A stretch of DNA of 64,000 nucleotides, taken from the NCBI RefSeq assembly GCF_039839785.1, contig NZ_JBDOQT010000002.1:620001-684000 (forward strand), read 5' to 3'. Positions within the stretch are counted from its first letter, which is position 1. Each line of letters begins with the position of its first letter. The position numbers were made by a program, and so were the translations under genes. The notes below the pieces were generated by a model. It was not told the DNA's origin. It searched no databases and saw only the letters and a list, made by a program, of their open reading frames with translations. The DNA is from Pelagibius sp. CAU 1746. GTDB lineage: Bacteria > Pseudomonadota > Alphaproteobacteria > Kiloniellales > Kiloniellaceae. Shown in pieces: positions 1 through 7,663 of the stretch.

Positions 1-593
1 ACCACGCGGCCCATGGGCGTGTCGGTGCCGCCGGGCAGGATCGCGTTGACGCGAATGCCCTCGGCACCGAACTCCGCCGCCAGCACCTGGGTCAGGCCGA
101 CCAGGCCCGCCTTGCTGGCGGCATAGGCTGCCATGCCGGGAAATCCCACCGAATGGCCGACAAACGTGGAGGTGAATATCAATGAGCCCCCGCCACGCTC
201 CCGCATAGCCGGGATCTGGTACTTGGCGCCCAGAAAGGCGCTGGTGAGGTTGGTCTCCAGGGTATCGCGCCAGGCATCCGCCGAGGTTTCTTCGATCGCG
301 CCCATGGCCCCCAGGGTGCCGGCGTTGTTGAAAGCGACATCGAGCCCGCCGAAGCGGCCTCTCGCCATATCCACGAGGGCCTCGGCATAGGCCGCGTCCC
401 TCACGTCGCCCGCCAGGACCGCCACCTTGCCGCCGCCGGAGACGACCTCATCGGCCAGCCGCGCCAGCTCCGCCTGCCGCCGCGCGCCGGCGACCACCGC
501 CGCCCCCTCGGCCGCGAACAGCAGCGCCGTCGCCCGGCCGATCCCGGAACTGGCTCCGGTGACGAGGGCGACCTTGCCTTCCAATGCGTTCAT
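1..593 (-). CDS. SDR-family NAD(P)-dependent oxidoreductase (3' end outside window)
   Basis: The minus strand encodes a classical short-chain dehydrogenase/reductase from an ATG at 593 to the window edge, about 197 residues without a stop, so the C-terminus is missing. The N-terminus MNALEGKVALVTG leads into the cofactor-binding motif TGASSGIG, followed by NNAG and the catalytic YAASK with its Ser upstream (FTSTF). These are hallmarks of a Rossmann-fold oxidoreductase acting on an alcohol or ketone in the cytoplasm. The substrate cannot be told from sequence. It is divergent from the GST gene at 787. The visible part is intact and of ordinary composition. Confidence 0.9.
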   Translation of the reverse strand, partial: MNALEGKVALVTGASSGIGRATALLFAAEGAAVVAGARRQAELARLADEVVSGGGKVAVLAGDVRDAAYAEALVDMARGRFGGLDVAFNNAGTLGAMGAIEETSADAWRDTLETNLTSAFLGAKYQIPAMRERGGGSLIFTSTFVGHSVGFPGMAAYAASKAGLVGLTQVLAAEFGAEGIRVNAILPGGTDTPMGRV

Positions 594-671
594 GCTCCGC
601 TCCTCTCCGCTTTGCGCCGCGCTCCATTGCGCCGCGGAGCGCGAGAAGAGCAGCGAAACGGCCTGGGTCTC

Positions 672-697
672 TATCCGAAGCTTGTATCCGAAGCTTG
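672..697. repeat. Perfect 13-bp tandem direct repeat in a divergent promoter region
   Basis: TATCCGAAGCTTG occurs twice head-to-tail (672-684 and 685-697), between the divergent SDR and GST genes. It could be a paired regulator-binding site or a small slippage duplication. The sequence does not decide between them. Confidence 0.6.
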
Positions 698-786
698 CGC
701 AGACACGGCACAGCCGCAGATTGTCTGGATGACGCGCCGCTCACTTGGAGTTAGCTTCGGGAATCCCCGAAAGACGGAGTCGCCCC

Positions 787-1413
787 ATGAGCCAGGATGT
801 CATTCTCTACACCAATCCCCTGTCGCGCGGCCGCATCGCCCGCTGGATGCTGGAGGAGATCGGCTGTCCCTACAAAACGGAGATCCTCGACTACGGACCG
901 CCGATGCGGACACCGGACTACCTGAAGGTCAGTCCCCTGGGCAAGGTGCCGGCGATCCGCCACGGCGACCAGGTGGTCAGCGAATGCGCCGCCATCTGCG
1001 CCTATCTGGCCGACGCCTTTCCGGAAGCAGGTCTGGCGCCGCCGCCCGCCGAGCGCGGCAGCTACTACCGCGCCCTCTTCTTCGCTGCCGGTCCCTTCGA
1101 GGCCGCGGCGACCGACCGCCATTTCGGCCTCGAGCCCGAGGAGGGGCGGCAACAGCGGATGGCCGGCTACGGCAGCTTCACGCGCATGATGGACGCCCTG
1201 GTGAAGATCGTGCCCGCGGACGGCTATATCGCAGGCGACCGCTTCACGGCCGCCGATGTCTATCTCGGGTGCCAAGTCGGCTGGGGCATGCGCTTCGGTT
1301 CCCTGGAGGAACGCCCCGAACTCGTCGACTACTGGGCAAGGGCCAGCGACCGCGAAGCCTTTCGCCGCGCCATGGCGATCGACGAGGAGCTGGCGGCGAA
1401 GGAGGCCGGGTAG
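787..1413 (+). CDS. Glutathione S-transferase family protein
   Basis: A 208-residue cytosolic GST. The N-terminal thioredoxin-like domain (about residues 1-80) has the typical opening MSQDVILYTNPLSRG, the cis-proline segment GKVPAIRHGDQVVSECAAI and the Glu/Ser that bind the glutathione gamma-glutamyl group. The helical C-terminal domain follows (about 90-205). The family conjugates glutathione to electrophiles or removes it. The in-frame upstream ATG at 745 is passed over because the ATG at 787 has a GGAG about seven bases upstream and starts exactly at the first beta strand. It is divergent from the SDR gene. Substrate unknown. Confidence 0.88.
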   Translation: MSQDVILYTNPLSRGRIARWMLEEIGCPYKTEILDYGPPMRTPDYLKVSPLGKVPAIRHGDQVVSECAAICAYLADAFPEAGLAPPPAERGSYYRALFFAAGPFEAAATDRHFGLEPEEGRQQRMAGYGSFTRMMDALVKIVPADGYIAGDRFTAADVYLGCQVGWGMRFGSLEERPELVDYWARASDREAFRRAMAIDEELAAKEAG

Positions 1414-1422
1414 CGCGGGCGC

Positions 1423-2202
1423 TCAGTCCGCCTGCCCTGCGAGCCAGTCGCTCAGGCCGGCGATCGACGCGATCCGTGCCGTCGGCGTGACGTTCGGGTG
1501 GCCGTCGTCCTGGGGACGGTATTTCCCGGTCTTGACCTGCACGGCGGCGAGGCCGGCGGCCAGCGCGCCGCCGATGTCGGCCTCGATGTCGTCGCCGACC
1601 ATCAGCACCTCCTGCGGCGCCAGGCCGAGGCTCCCCAGCGCCAGGCCGAAAAAGTCTTTGGCCGGCTTGCCGACGACGCGCGCCTGCACTTCGGCGGCAT
1701 ACTCCAGCGCCGCGACGAAGGGGCCGAGGTCGAGGGCGATGCCCGCCTCGCGCCGGGAGACCCGGTTCTTGTGCAGGGCGACAAGCTCCGCGCCCGCGGC
1801 GATCCGCTGAAACAGGCCGTTCAGGCGGTCCCAGGTGAAGTCCTTGTAGAGGTCGCCCATCACCACGGCGTCGACCGCGCCTTGATCCATGATCGCGAAG
1901 TCCGCGAGGTCCTCGGCCAGCTCCGGCGCGGCGGCCAGGTGGATGCGCCTGGCGCCCAGGCCCGCCAGCAGCCGCGCCGCGGCAGCCGTCGGGGTAAAGA
2001 TCTCAGCTGTCTCGACCCGGAAACCCATCGCTTGCAGGCGCCCGGCAATGGCGCGGCGCGGACGCGTCGTCGTGTTGGTGAGGTAACGGATGGCCAGGCC
2101 GCGGCCCTGAAGGTTCCTCAGCGCCTCTACGGCACCGGGGATCGGCGCATCGCCCTGGTGCAGCACGCCTTCCAGATCCAGCAGCAGGCCGCGGAAGGTC
2201 AT
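1423..2202 (-). CDS. HAD-superfamily IIA phosphatase (HDHD2/LHPP-like)
   Basis: A 259-residue HAD-IIA hydrolase. The start MTFRGLLLDLEGVLHQG carries motif I, with DLEGV in place of the usual DxDG/T, as in the HDHD2/LHPP branch. It continues with PGAVEAL and the TNTTTRP motif II region, a C2-type cap in the middle, then GKPAKDFF and the motif III/IV acid pair in VGDDIEADI. Family members dephosphorylate small phosphoesters or phospho-amino acids in the cytosol. The start at 2202 is chosen over 2268 because GGAGGGG lies just upstream. It is convergent with the GST gene, ten bases apart. The substrate is unknown. Confidence 0.85.
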   Translation of the reverse strand: MTFRGLLLDLEGVLHQGDAPIPGAVEALRNLQGRGLAIRYLTNTTTRPRRAIAGRLQAMGFRVETAEIFTPTAAAARLLAGLGARRIHLAAAPELAEDLADFAIMDQGAVDAVVMGDLYKDFTWDRLNGLFQRIAAGAELVALHKNRVSRREAGIALDLGPFVAALEYAAEVQARVVGKPAKDFFGLALGSLGLAPQEVLMVGDDIEADIGGALAAGLAAVQVKTGKYRPQDDGHPNVTPTARIASIAGLSDWLAGQAD

Positions 2203-2265
2203 ATCGCAGTCCCCTCCACTGCCGTTCGGTTTGAAGCACAACGCGAGAGAAAGACCTTCGGTCTT

Positions 2266-2372
2266 CACCCCCCTCCCAACCTCCCCCCATCAAGGGGGGA
2301 GGAGATTTCTTTGGCTGCTTCAATACTTAACCCCCTCCCCCTTCGATGGGGGAGGGTTGGGGTGGGGGTGAC
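2266..2372. repeat. Dispersed double-hairpin GC-rich repeat, copy A
   Basis: Two G/C homopurine hairpins (stems at 2281-2301 and 2333-2356) flank a spacer with gagattt...gctgctt. Outer arms around 2266-2280 and 2356-2372 are also nearly complementary. The same architecture recurs at 4606-4716, so this is a repeated element of the REP/BIME kind. It lies between the HAD gene and the nitrile hydratase-type operon and may also terminate transcription. Confidence 0.75.
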
Positions 2373-2496
2373 ACCTTCACCGCTCAAAGCCGTCGTCCAG
2401 CAGATATCCGCCTGCTGGCGGCGCCTCAGGGTGAGGCTATCTCTCGATCTCATGCTGAGAAGGACCGCAGGTCCGCCTCGAAGCATGATGCCTCCG

Positions 2497-3147
2497 TCAG
2501 GCTTCCGGGCCCTTCGGTAGGGTCACGCCGATCATGCAGTCGCGGGTGACCAACCCGGCCAGCGCCGCCTCGTCCCACCCTTCGGTGCCGGCGGGCCGGG
2601 CCGGCAGCACCATGTAGCGCAGGTCGGCGGTGGAGTCGTGCACGCGCACCTCGACATCGTCGGGCAGGGTGGTGCCGAACTCGGCCAGCACCTGGCGCGG
2701 TTCGCGCACCGTGCGGCTGCGGTAGCTGCGCGACTTGTACCAGTCCGGCGGCAGTCCGATGAGCAGGCGCGGATAGCAGGAACAGAGGGTGCAGACGATG
2801 ACGTTGTGCACGCCTTCTGTGTTCTCCACCGCGCGGATCGGAATCCCGCCGGCGTCGATGCCCAGTTCCTCGGCCGCCTTGTTCACGTCGTCCAGCATGC
2901 GCGCCTTGAAATCCGGATCGGCCCAGGCATGGGCCACCATGCGCGCACCGGCGGCCGGGCTCTTGGCGTCGATGGCCTCCACCATGGCCCGTAGTTCGTC
3001 GGCGCTGAAAACGCCCTTCTCGACGAGCAGGTCGCCCACCGCCTGGGTCATGACCTGGTAGTGGGTCAGCGGCGTCTCCTCCAGGTCCGGCTGGAAGGGA
3101 TGCGGCTGGTGCGGATGGCCGTGCTCGTGCTCGTGGTCGTGCGCCAT
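2497..3147 (-). CDS. Cobalt-type nitrile hydratase alpha / thiocyanate hydrolase gamma subunit
   Basis: A 216-residue catalytic subunit of the nitrile hydratase superfamily. The metal claw is at residues 119-124 (C-T-L-C-S-C). Thr after the first Cys is the signature of Co(III) rather than Fe(III) enzymes, and two Cys are normally oxidised after synthesis. The C-terminal half (LAEFGTTLPDDVEVRV, VTRDCMIGV) resembles, as I recall it, the thiocyanate hydrolase gamma subunit more than classical nitrile hydratase. The reaction could therefore be nitrile to amide or thiocyanate to carbonyl sulfide. The first 16 residues carry seven His, which is unusual. The start at 3147 overlaps the upstream stop (TAATG). 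It is the last gene of a three-gene operon with no activator gene nearby. Confidence 0.88.
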   Translation of the reverse strand: MAHDHEHEHGHPHQPHPFQPDLEETPLTHYQVMTQAVGDLLVEKGVFSADELRAMVEAIDAKSPAAGARMVAHAWADPDFKARMLDDVNKAAEELGIDAGGIPIRAVENTEGVHNVIVCTLCSCYPRLLIGLPPDWYKSRSYRSRTVREPRQVLAEFGTTLPDDVEVRVHDSTADLRYMVLPARPAGTEGWDEAALAGLVTRDCMIGVTLPKGPEA

Positions 3148-3431
3148 TACGGGGCCTCCAGCCAGTTCTCGTAGATGTCGACCACCGTGGTGTCCTGGGC
3201 CGCGCCCCGGTAATCGTCCCACAGTTCCGCCGTTTCGAAGATCACCCGGTAGAGCGGCAGGGCCGGCTCGCCCGGGCGCCCGTAAGCCAGTTCCTCCGGA
3301 TTGCGGTAGGGGCCGAGGACCGCCGTCACCCGCCCGGTCTTGCCGCGCACGAAGAAGGGCGTGCGTACGTGGCCCGGCGGGAAGGCGGCGCGCACCTTCA
3401 CGGTCTCGCCGATATCGAAGCGCGCGCTCAC
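3147..3431 (-). CDS. Nitrile hydratase beta C-terminal domain / thiocyanate hydrolase alpha-type subunit
   Basis: A 94-residue SH3-like barrel protein equal to the C-terminal half of the nitrile hydratase beta subunit: RFDIGETVKVR, followed by HVRTPFFVRGKTGRV, and ending in YRVIFETAELW and VDIYENWLE. These are the conserved barrel strands that pack against the metal-binding subunit. In two-subunit nitrile hydratases this domain is fused to the helical domain encoded here by the preceding gene, so the beta subunit is split, as in thiocyanate hydrolase and toyocamycin-type nitrile hydratase. Its ATG overlaps the upstream stop (ATGA, 3428-3431) and its stop overlaps the next start, indicating tight translational coupling. 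Confidence 0.85.
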   Translation of the reverse strand: MSARFDIGETVKVRAAFPPGHVRTPFFVRGKTGRVTAVLGPYRNPEELAYGRPGEPALPLYRVIFETAELWDDYRGAAQDTTVVDIYENWLEAP

Positions 3432-3790
3432 GGCTTCTTCTCCTCACCCACGCCAGCGGGCCAGGCCTTGCCGATCTCCGCCATGCGGCGGCCCAGCTCG
3501 TCCACGGTGATGACGCCCTTTTCCAGGAGGTTGTTGGTGACCGAGGCGATCCAGCGCTCGTAGTAGCTCATCTCGTCGTAGGCGCCGGGGCCGAGATCCT
3601 CGATGCCGCGGCGCAATTCGTCGACGGTGATGACGCCGCGCTTGGGATCGGCCAGCAGACGCAGGATGGCATCGACCCGCTTCTCCCAGGGGGCGTAGTC
3701 GTGCTCACTCTGCCCGACAGGCCCGGCGGGCAGGCCGCCCATATCGTGATGACGGCGCAAGACCGTCTCGTCATTGCGTTCCTTGCTCAT
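3428..3790 (-). CDS. Nitrile hydratase beta N-terminal domain / thiocyanate hydrolase beta-type subunit
   Basis: A 120-residue helical subunit matching the N-terminal half of nitrile hydratase beta: RRHHDMGGLPAGPVG, then HDYAPWEKRVDAILRLL, and the conserved YYERWIASVTNNLLEKGVI. A helical segment, VITVDELRRGIEDLG, is echoed near the C-terminus (VITVDELGRRMAEIG), an internal similarity. It is the first gene of the three-gene operon, and all three genes overlap by a few bases, consistent with equimolar assembly. I choose the ATG at 3790 over a TTG at 3826, though neither has a clear ribosome-binding site. Nitrile hydratase versus thiocyanate hydrolase activity cannot be separated from sequence alone. 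Confidence 0.82.
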   Translation of the reverse strand: MSKERNDETVLRRHHDMGGLPAGPVGQSEHDYAPWEKRVDAILRLLADPKRGVITVDELRRGIEDLGPGAYDEMSYYERWIASVTNNLLEKGVITVDELGRRMAEIGKAWPAGVGEEKKP

Positions 3791-4052
3791 GGGGGAAGTA
3801 TCGGCGGCGGCCCCCGAGAGCGTCAATGGGGAAGGCCTGCCTGCCGGCGGCAGTTCCTGCCGGGCAGATACGGTCCTTGCGGCGGCGCGCTCGCCCGCCG
3901 CCGCCCCGGTCCCGCAGGCTGTCCTGCCGGGGGGGGCCAGCCAATCGGCGGCAGACGTTGGTGAAGCGATCGTTATCGCGCTTCTGGCGCAATTATTGCT
4001 TCTGTTTTTCCGCTGAAGTTGCAGATTCTACGAGGAAGGCGAGGCTCCCGCG

Positions 4053-4580
4053 ATGACGACGATTACCGGAGGACCAACCTTTGCGGCCGGCGATCACAGG
4101 CTGCTCGACAGCCGTAATGTCCGGCCGCACGGGCGCTCGCCCGAAGAGGTTCAGGAGGTCCTCGCCGGCATCGAGGCGCCGAAGGAAGCTTCCGGCATCC
4201 AGGCTCCTCAATGGGCCGGATCATCGGCCAACGGGCCCGCAACGCCCGCGCAGGTCGGCGGCGCGGTCGCGGCCGCCGAAACTGGCTTCCGCGCGCAGCA
4301 GATCGCCCAGGAAAGCGACGGCGTTGCCGCGGTAGCCGACGACGAAGCGGAAGAGTCGGCGGCCGTGCGGGCCTTCCTCGACTACATGTCGAAGACGCCG
4401 GAGGAGCGCTACTTCGAGGCCTTCCTGAAATCGAAAGGCCTGACCCAGGAGGAGTATGACGCCCTGCCGGTCGAGGACAAGAAGGCGCTGATGAAGGAAT
4501 TCGAAGAATTCGTGAAGCAGAACGTGGAGAACAACAGCGCCGAGAAAGTCGCCCGGACCTCCCGCAGCGAACTGTTGTAG
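4053..4580 (+). CDS. Hypothetical protein, acidic C-terminal helical region
   Basis: A 175-residue protein that I do not recognise. The first 100 residues are low complexity and rich in Ala, Gly and Pro, so probably disordered. From about residue 103 it becomes charged and helical: AVRAFLDYMSKTPEERYFEAFLKSKGLTQEEYDALP, continuing with DKKALMKEFEEFVKQNV. The latter half looks like a conserved small domain. There is no signal peptide or membrane segment. The ATG at 4053 follows the purine-rich GGAAGGCGAGG. It is divergent from the nitrile hydratase-type operon and followed by a dispersed repeat. No function is proposed. Confidence 0.7.
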   Translation: MTTITGGPTFAAGDHRLLDSRNVRPHGRSPEEVQEVLAGIEAPKEASGIQAPQWAGSSANGPATPAQVGGAVAAAETGFRAQQIAQESDGVAAVADDEAEESAAVRAFLDYMSKTPEERYFEAFLKSKGLTQEEYDALPVEDKKALMKEFEEFVKQNVENNSAEKVARTSRSELL

Positions 4581-4605
4581 CGGCTTAGAGCGGAAAGACC
4601 GTCAG

Positions 4606-4716
4606 CCCCCGCCCTAACCCTCCCCCGTCCAAGGGAGAGGGAGATTTTCGACCGGCTGCTTGAAGATTACCCCTCCCCCGCGATGGGGGAAGGTCGGGAG
4701 GGGATGAGCCGCGCGC
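4606..4716. repeat. Dispersed double-hairpin GC-rich repeat, copy B
   Basis: This is the second copy of the element at 2266-2372. A CCCTCCC/GGGAGAGG hairpin is followed by gagattt, a spacer with gctgcttgaa, then a second hairpin (CCCCC GCGAT GGGGG) and a GGGAGGGG tail. Spacing and order match copy A, with arm substitutions that largely keep pairing. It lies between the convergent hypothetical gene and gapR. Confidence 0.72.
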
Positions 4717-4737
4717 TCGCTGCCCACCAGGGGCTCG

Positions 4738-4986
4738 TCAGCCCAGCATCCCCAGGGCCTGCTTGTAGAGGTCGAGGATGGCTTCCTGCTCCTGGCGGTC
4801 GCCGGAGTCCATCTTGCGCAGGCGGATGACCTGGCGCATCACCTTGGTGTCGAAGCCCTCGCCCTTGGCCTCCGAATAGACCTCGCGGATATCGGCGGTC
4901 AAGGCCGCCTTCTCCTCTTCCAGGCGCTCGATGCGCTCGATGAAAGACCGCAGACGGTCCGCCCCAATGCCGCCAGCATCAGCCAT
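4738..4986 (-). CDS. gapR: GapR-family nucleoid-associated protein (DUF2312)
   Basis: An 82-residue protein with the full GapR/DUF2312 pattern: [16 protein letters not shown], then [20 protein letters not shown], and [21 protein letters not shown]. Caulobacter GapR is a tetrameric clamp that binds overtwisted AT-rich DNA ahead of replication forks and RNA polymerase and stimulates topoisomerases. The family is essentially alphaproteobacterial, which supports the taxonomic reading. The first helix is a coiled coil rich in Glu and Lys. The ATG at 4986 is preceded by AGGAG at a suitable distance. The gene stands alone, with DUF1244 upstream in the same direction. Confidence 0.93.
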   Translation of the reverse strand: MADAGGIGADRLRSFIERIERLEEEKAALTADIREVYSEAKGEGFDTKVMRQVIRLRKMDSGDRQEQEAILDLYKQALGMLG

Positions 4987-5119
4987 GCATAAACTCCTAA
5001 TTTCTGCGGGAACTCACCCGGTCGAAGGGCGCCGAGACTAGCCGCGGGACCGGCTTCTGGCAACGCCCCAGGGGAGGTGTAAAACGGGGATAACCCGGCT
5101 TCAGCCGTGGTCCCAGGAA

Positions 5120-5416
5120 CTAACTGTGCTTGTGGCTTTCGGCAAAGGCCGCCTTCTGCTCGGCGGTGGCCTCCGTCTGGTACTGCTCCTTCCACTCGTC
5201 GTAGGGCATGCCGTAGATCAGCTCGCGGGCGGCGGCGTAGTCCATCTCCAGGCCCTTGTCCTCGGCCGCCGCCAGGTACCACTTGCTCAGGCAGTTGCGG
5301 CAGAAGCCGGCGAGGTTCATCAGGTCGATGTTCTGCACGTCTGTGCGCTGGCGCAGGTGTTCGACCAGGGTACGGAAGGCCGCGGCCTCCAGTTCGGTCC
5401 GTGTCTTGTCGTCCAT
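5120..5416 (-). CDS. DUF1244 domain protein
   Basis: A 98-residue protein recognised as DUF1244 by its compact pattern: AAAFRTLVEHLRQRTDVQNIDLMNLAGFCRNCLSKWY, then GLEMDYAAARELIYGMPYDEWKEQYQ. The FCRNCLSKWY segment has a CxxC pair that could bind metal or be redox active. The family is a conserved single-domain protein of proteobacteria without an assigned biochemical role, as far as I know. No signal peptide is seen, so it is probably cytoplasmic. Its start at 5416 lies downstream of the carboxylate-amine ligase gene in the same orientation, with a 100-base gap. Confidence 0.88.
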   Translation of the reverse strand: MDDKTRTELEAAAFRTLVEHLRQRTDVQNIDLMNLAGFCRNCLSKWYLAAAEDKGLEMDYAAARELIYGMPYDEWKEQYQTEATAEQKAAFAESHKHS

Positions 5417-5516
5417 TGCTAGGCTCTCTCCTTCTTGGCCGGGCGATCCAACTTCTCCAGGGAATCTGGGGCGCCGGCAGCGAATTTTCCAGGGCGACCC
5501 TAGGGCCTTTCGGCTC

Positions 5517-6659
5517 CTAGGCCACCGTCTGTTCGATGAGGAAGTCGACCACCTGCTTCAGCGCCTGGTGCTTGTCGGCGCCCTCGTAGCAGGCCTCGTT
5601 GAAGACCGCGAGCTGGCGGTGCGCCGAGGTCCCGCGGCGCAGGATCTCACGCGCGTGCTCCAGCTCCGCCAGGCAGCCCAGGGCCTCGGCGTGCTCCGAG
5701 GTCAGGGCGATAATCTCCTCCAGCAGATCGGGGTAGGGCACGATCTCGCCGCGCCCGTAGTCCACCAGGCCTTCGTCGATGCCATAGCGCTGCGCGCGCC
5801 AGCGGTTCTCCTCAATCAGCATGTTGGAGTACTTGCGCCAGCGCTGGTTGTTGCGCTTCAGCACATAGAGCATGCGCATCAGGCTGACGTAGACGGCGGC
5901 GATGGTGGCGCCGTCGGCCACGTCGGTGCAGATGTCGGCGATGCGCATTTCCAAGGTCGGGAAGCGCGCCGAGGGCCGCAGGTCCCACCAGATCTTGGTG
6001 CCGTCCTCCAGCAGGCCGGCACTCACCATGACGTCCAGGTGGCGCTGATACTCGCCGAAGCTGTCGAAAGTCTCGGGCAGGCCGGTGCGCGGCAGCTCGT
6101 GGAACACCGAGAGGCGGTAGCACTTGAGGCCCGTCACCTCGCCGCGCCAGAAGGGCGAGGAGGTCGACAGCGCCAGCAGGTGCGGCAGGAAATAGCTGGC
6201 CTGCTGCATCAGATCGATGCGCAGTTCGTCGTCGTCCAGCCCGACGTGGACGTGCATGCCGCAGATCAGCAGGCGCCGCACCACCGCCTGCATGTCGCGC
6301 GCCAGGCCGTCGTAGCGTTCCTTGCGGGTGTGCTTCTGCGCGTCCCACTGGGCGAAGGGATGGGTCGAGGCGGCGATGGGCGCCAGGCCGTAGTCGGCGG
6401 CCACCTCGGCAATGATACCGCGCATCTGCGCCAGCTCCTGCGCTGCCTGGCCGACGGTCTCGCACTTGCTGGTGCCGACCTCGATCTGCGACTGCAGGAA
6501 CTCCGGGCTGACGTGCTCGCCCAGCTCCTGCTCGCAGCGGGTCATCAGGCTGTCGGGCGCCTCGACCACCAGGTCGCGGCTCTCCCGGTCGACCAGGAGA
6601 TACTCCTCCTCCATGCCGACGGTGAAGGACGGCTCAGGCCGCAAAAGGCCGCCGCTCAT
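5517..6659 (-). CDS. Carboxylate-amine ligase, YbdK/GCS2 family
   Basis: A 380-residue member of the glutamate-cysteine ligase 2 (YbdK) family. Signature segments are FTVGMEEEYLLVD near the N-terminus, QSQIEVGTSKCETV, GMHVHVGLDDDE, and FPTLEMRIADICTDV, the usual substrate- and metal-binding positions of this glutamine-synthetase-like fold. YbdK proteins show weak gamma-glutamylcysteine ligase activity, but the physiological substrate is often different. The start at 6659 follows GGGAGAAGCGGAG. The long open frame upstream of it overlaps the next gene and is not coding. The N-formylglutamate amidohydrolase-like gene lies 50 bases upstream in the same direction, a pairing that suggests work on a glutamyl or formyl-amino compound. 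Confidence 0.9.
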   Translation of the reverse strand: MSGGLLRPEPSFTVGMEEEYLLVDRESRDLVVEAPDSLMTRCEQELGEHVSPEFLQSQIEVGTSKCETVGQAAQELAQMRGIIAEVAADYGLAPIAASTHPFAQWDAQKHTRKERYDGLARDMQAVVRRLLICGMHVHVGLDDDELRIDLMQQASYFLPHLLALSTSSPFWRGEVTGLKCYRLSVFHELPRTGLPETFDSFGEYQRHLDVMVSAGLLEDGTKIWWDLRPSARFPTLEMRIADICTDVADGATIAAVYVSLMRMLYVLKRNNQRWRKYSNMLIEENRWRAQRYGIDEGLVDYGRGEIVPYPDLLEEIIALTSEHAEALGCLAELEHAREILRRGTSAHRQLAVFNEACYEGADKHQALKQVVDFLIEQTVA

Positions 6660-6709
6660 CTCCGCTTCTCCCCGCTCCGCCGATCCATGCGCTCGCCCCC
6701 AAGCCGCGT

Positions 6710-7561
6710 TCAGTAATGCTCGACGCGATACAGCGCCGGGTCGCCCAGCACCGCTTCCAGGACCGCGGACAGGCGCTCGGCCCACTCGGCGGCGCCCTGC
6801 TGGGTATCGATCAGATCCTGGCGCACCTCGATCAGCACGTTGGCGAGACCGCGCCGGTCGCCGTGAACGTGCTGGGTGTAGCCGTGGCCATCGGCGCCGG
6901 AATAGGGTTCGTTGTCGCCCACCGTCAGTCCTTCGGCACGCAACCGCTCCATCAGCGGCCGCGGCAGGCGCGGGTCCCGGTTCCACAGGATGCCGATTTC
7001 CCAAGGGCGGCGCAGGCCGTGCATGACCGGCGTGAAGGAATGCATCGACACCAGCACCGGTGTCCGCCCACCCGCCGGCCCTTCCGCCTGTCCGCCGGCC
7101 ATCATGGCGTCGATCTGCGCCGCCACGGCCTCGTGATAGGGCCGGAAGAAGGCGTCGATGCGCGCCCGGCGCGCGGCCTCGCCCAGGTCGCGGTTGCCCG
7201 GCACCACCGTGCCGTCGCTGATCTCCGGAATCAGGGTCGGATTGTCCAGCAGGCGGTTAGGATCGACGATGAGACGGGAAAAGTGGCTGAGCACCGCCGG
7301 GGCGTCGAGGCGGCGGGCCATGTGGCGCGTCACCTCGGCAATGCCGATGTCCCAGGCGATGTGGCGGGCCAGTTGCGCCTCGTCCAGGCCCAGCGACTTC
7401 AGCGCCCGCGGGACGAAGCGCGTCGCATGGTCGCAGAGCAGCAGCACCGGGGTCTTTCCGCCGGGGTTGACGAGATCGAAGGGGCGCGGCTCGTCCGGGG
7501 CCAGAAGCCCGGATTCCTGCGCCTCTTGAGGGCTTCCGCTGTACATATCGAGGGCCGACAT
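6710..7561 (-). CDS. N-formylglutamate amidohydrolase family protein
   Basis: A 283-residue protein of the N-formylglutamate amidohydrolase (FGase/HutG) family. Family segments are VLLLCDHATRFVPRAL, then HIAWDIG, FSRLIVDPNR, the paired FRPYHEAV, and VSMHSFTPVMHG, which carry the likely metal-ligand His, Asp and Glu residues. FGases hydrolyse N-formyl-L-glutamate to formate and glutamate in histidine degradation, but no other hut gene is present, so the substrate may be another N-acyl amino acid. It is first in a pair with the YbdK-like ligase and divergent from the hydroxyproline epimerase-type gene at 7664. Cytoplasmic. Confidence 0.88.
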   Translation of the reverse strand: MSALDMYSGSPQEAQESGLLAPDEPRPFDLVNPGGKTPVLLLCDHATRFVPRALKSLGLDEAQLARHIAWDIGIAEVTRHMARRLDAPAVLSHFSRLIVDPNRLLDNPTLIPEISDGTVVPGNRDLGEAARRARIDAFFRPYHEAVAAQIDAMMAGGQAEGPAGGRTPVLVSMHSFTPVMHGLRRPWEIGILWNRDPRLPRPLMERLRAEGLTVGDNEPYSGADGHGYTQHVHGDRRGLANVLIEVRQDLIDTQQGAAEWAERLSAVLEAVLGDPALYRVEHY

Positions 7562-7663
7562 AAGGCGCCGACTATAGCCGCCGCGCCCCGGCCAGGGAAA
7601 GCCCCCGCGCAGGCCCGGAGAGGCCCATTGTCAAGACGGGATGCGGCCCCGATACTGCCGGGC

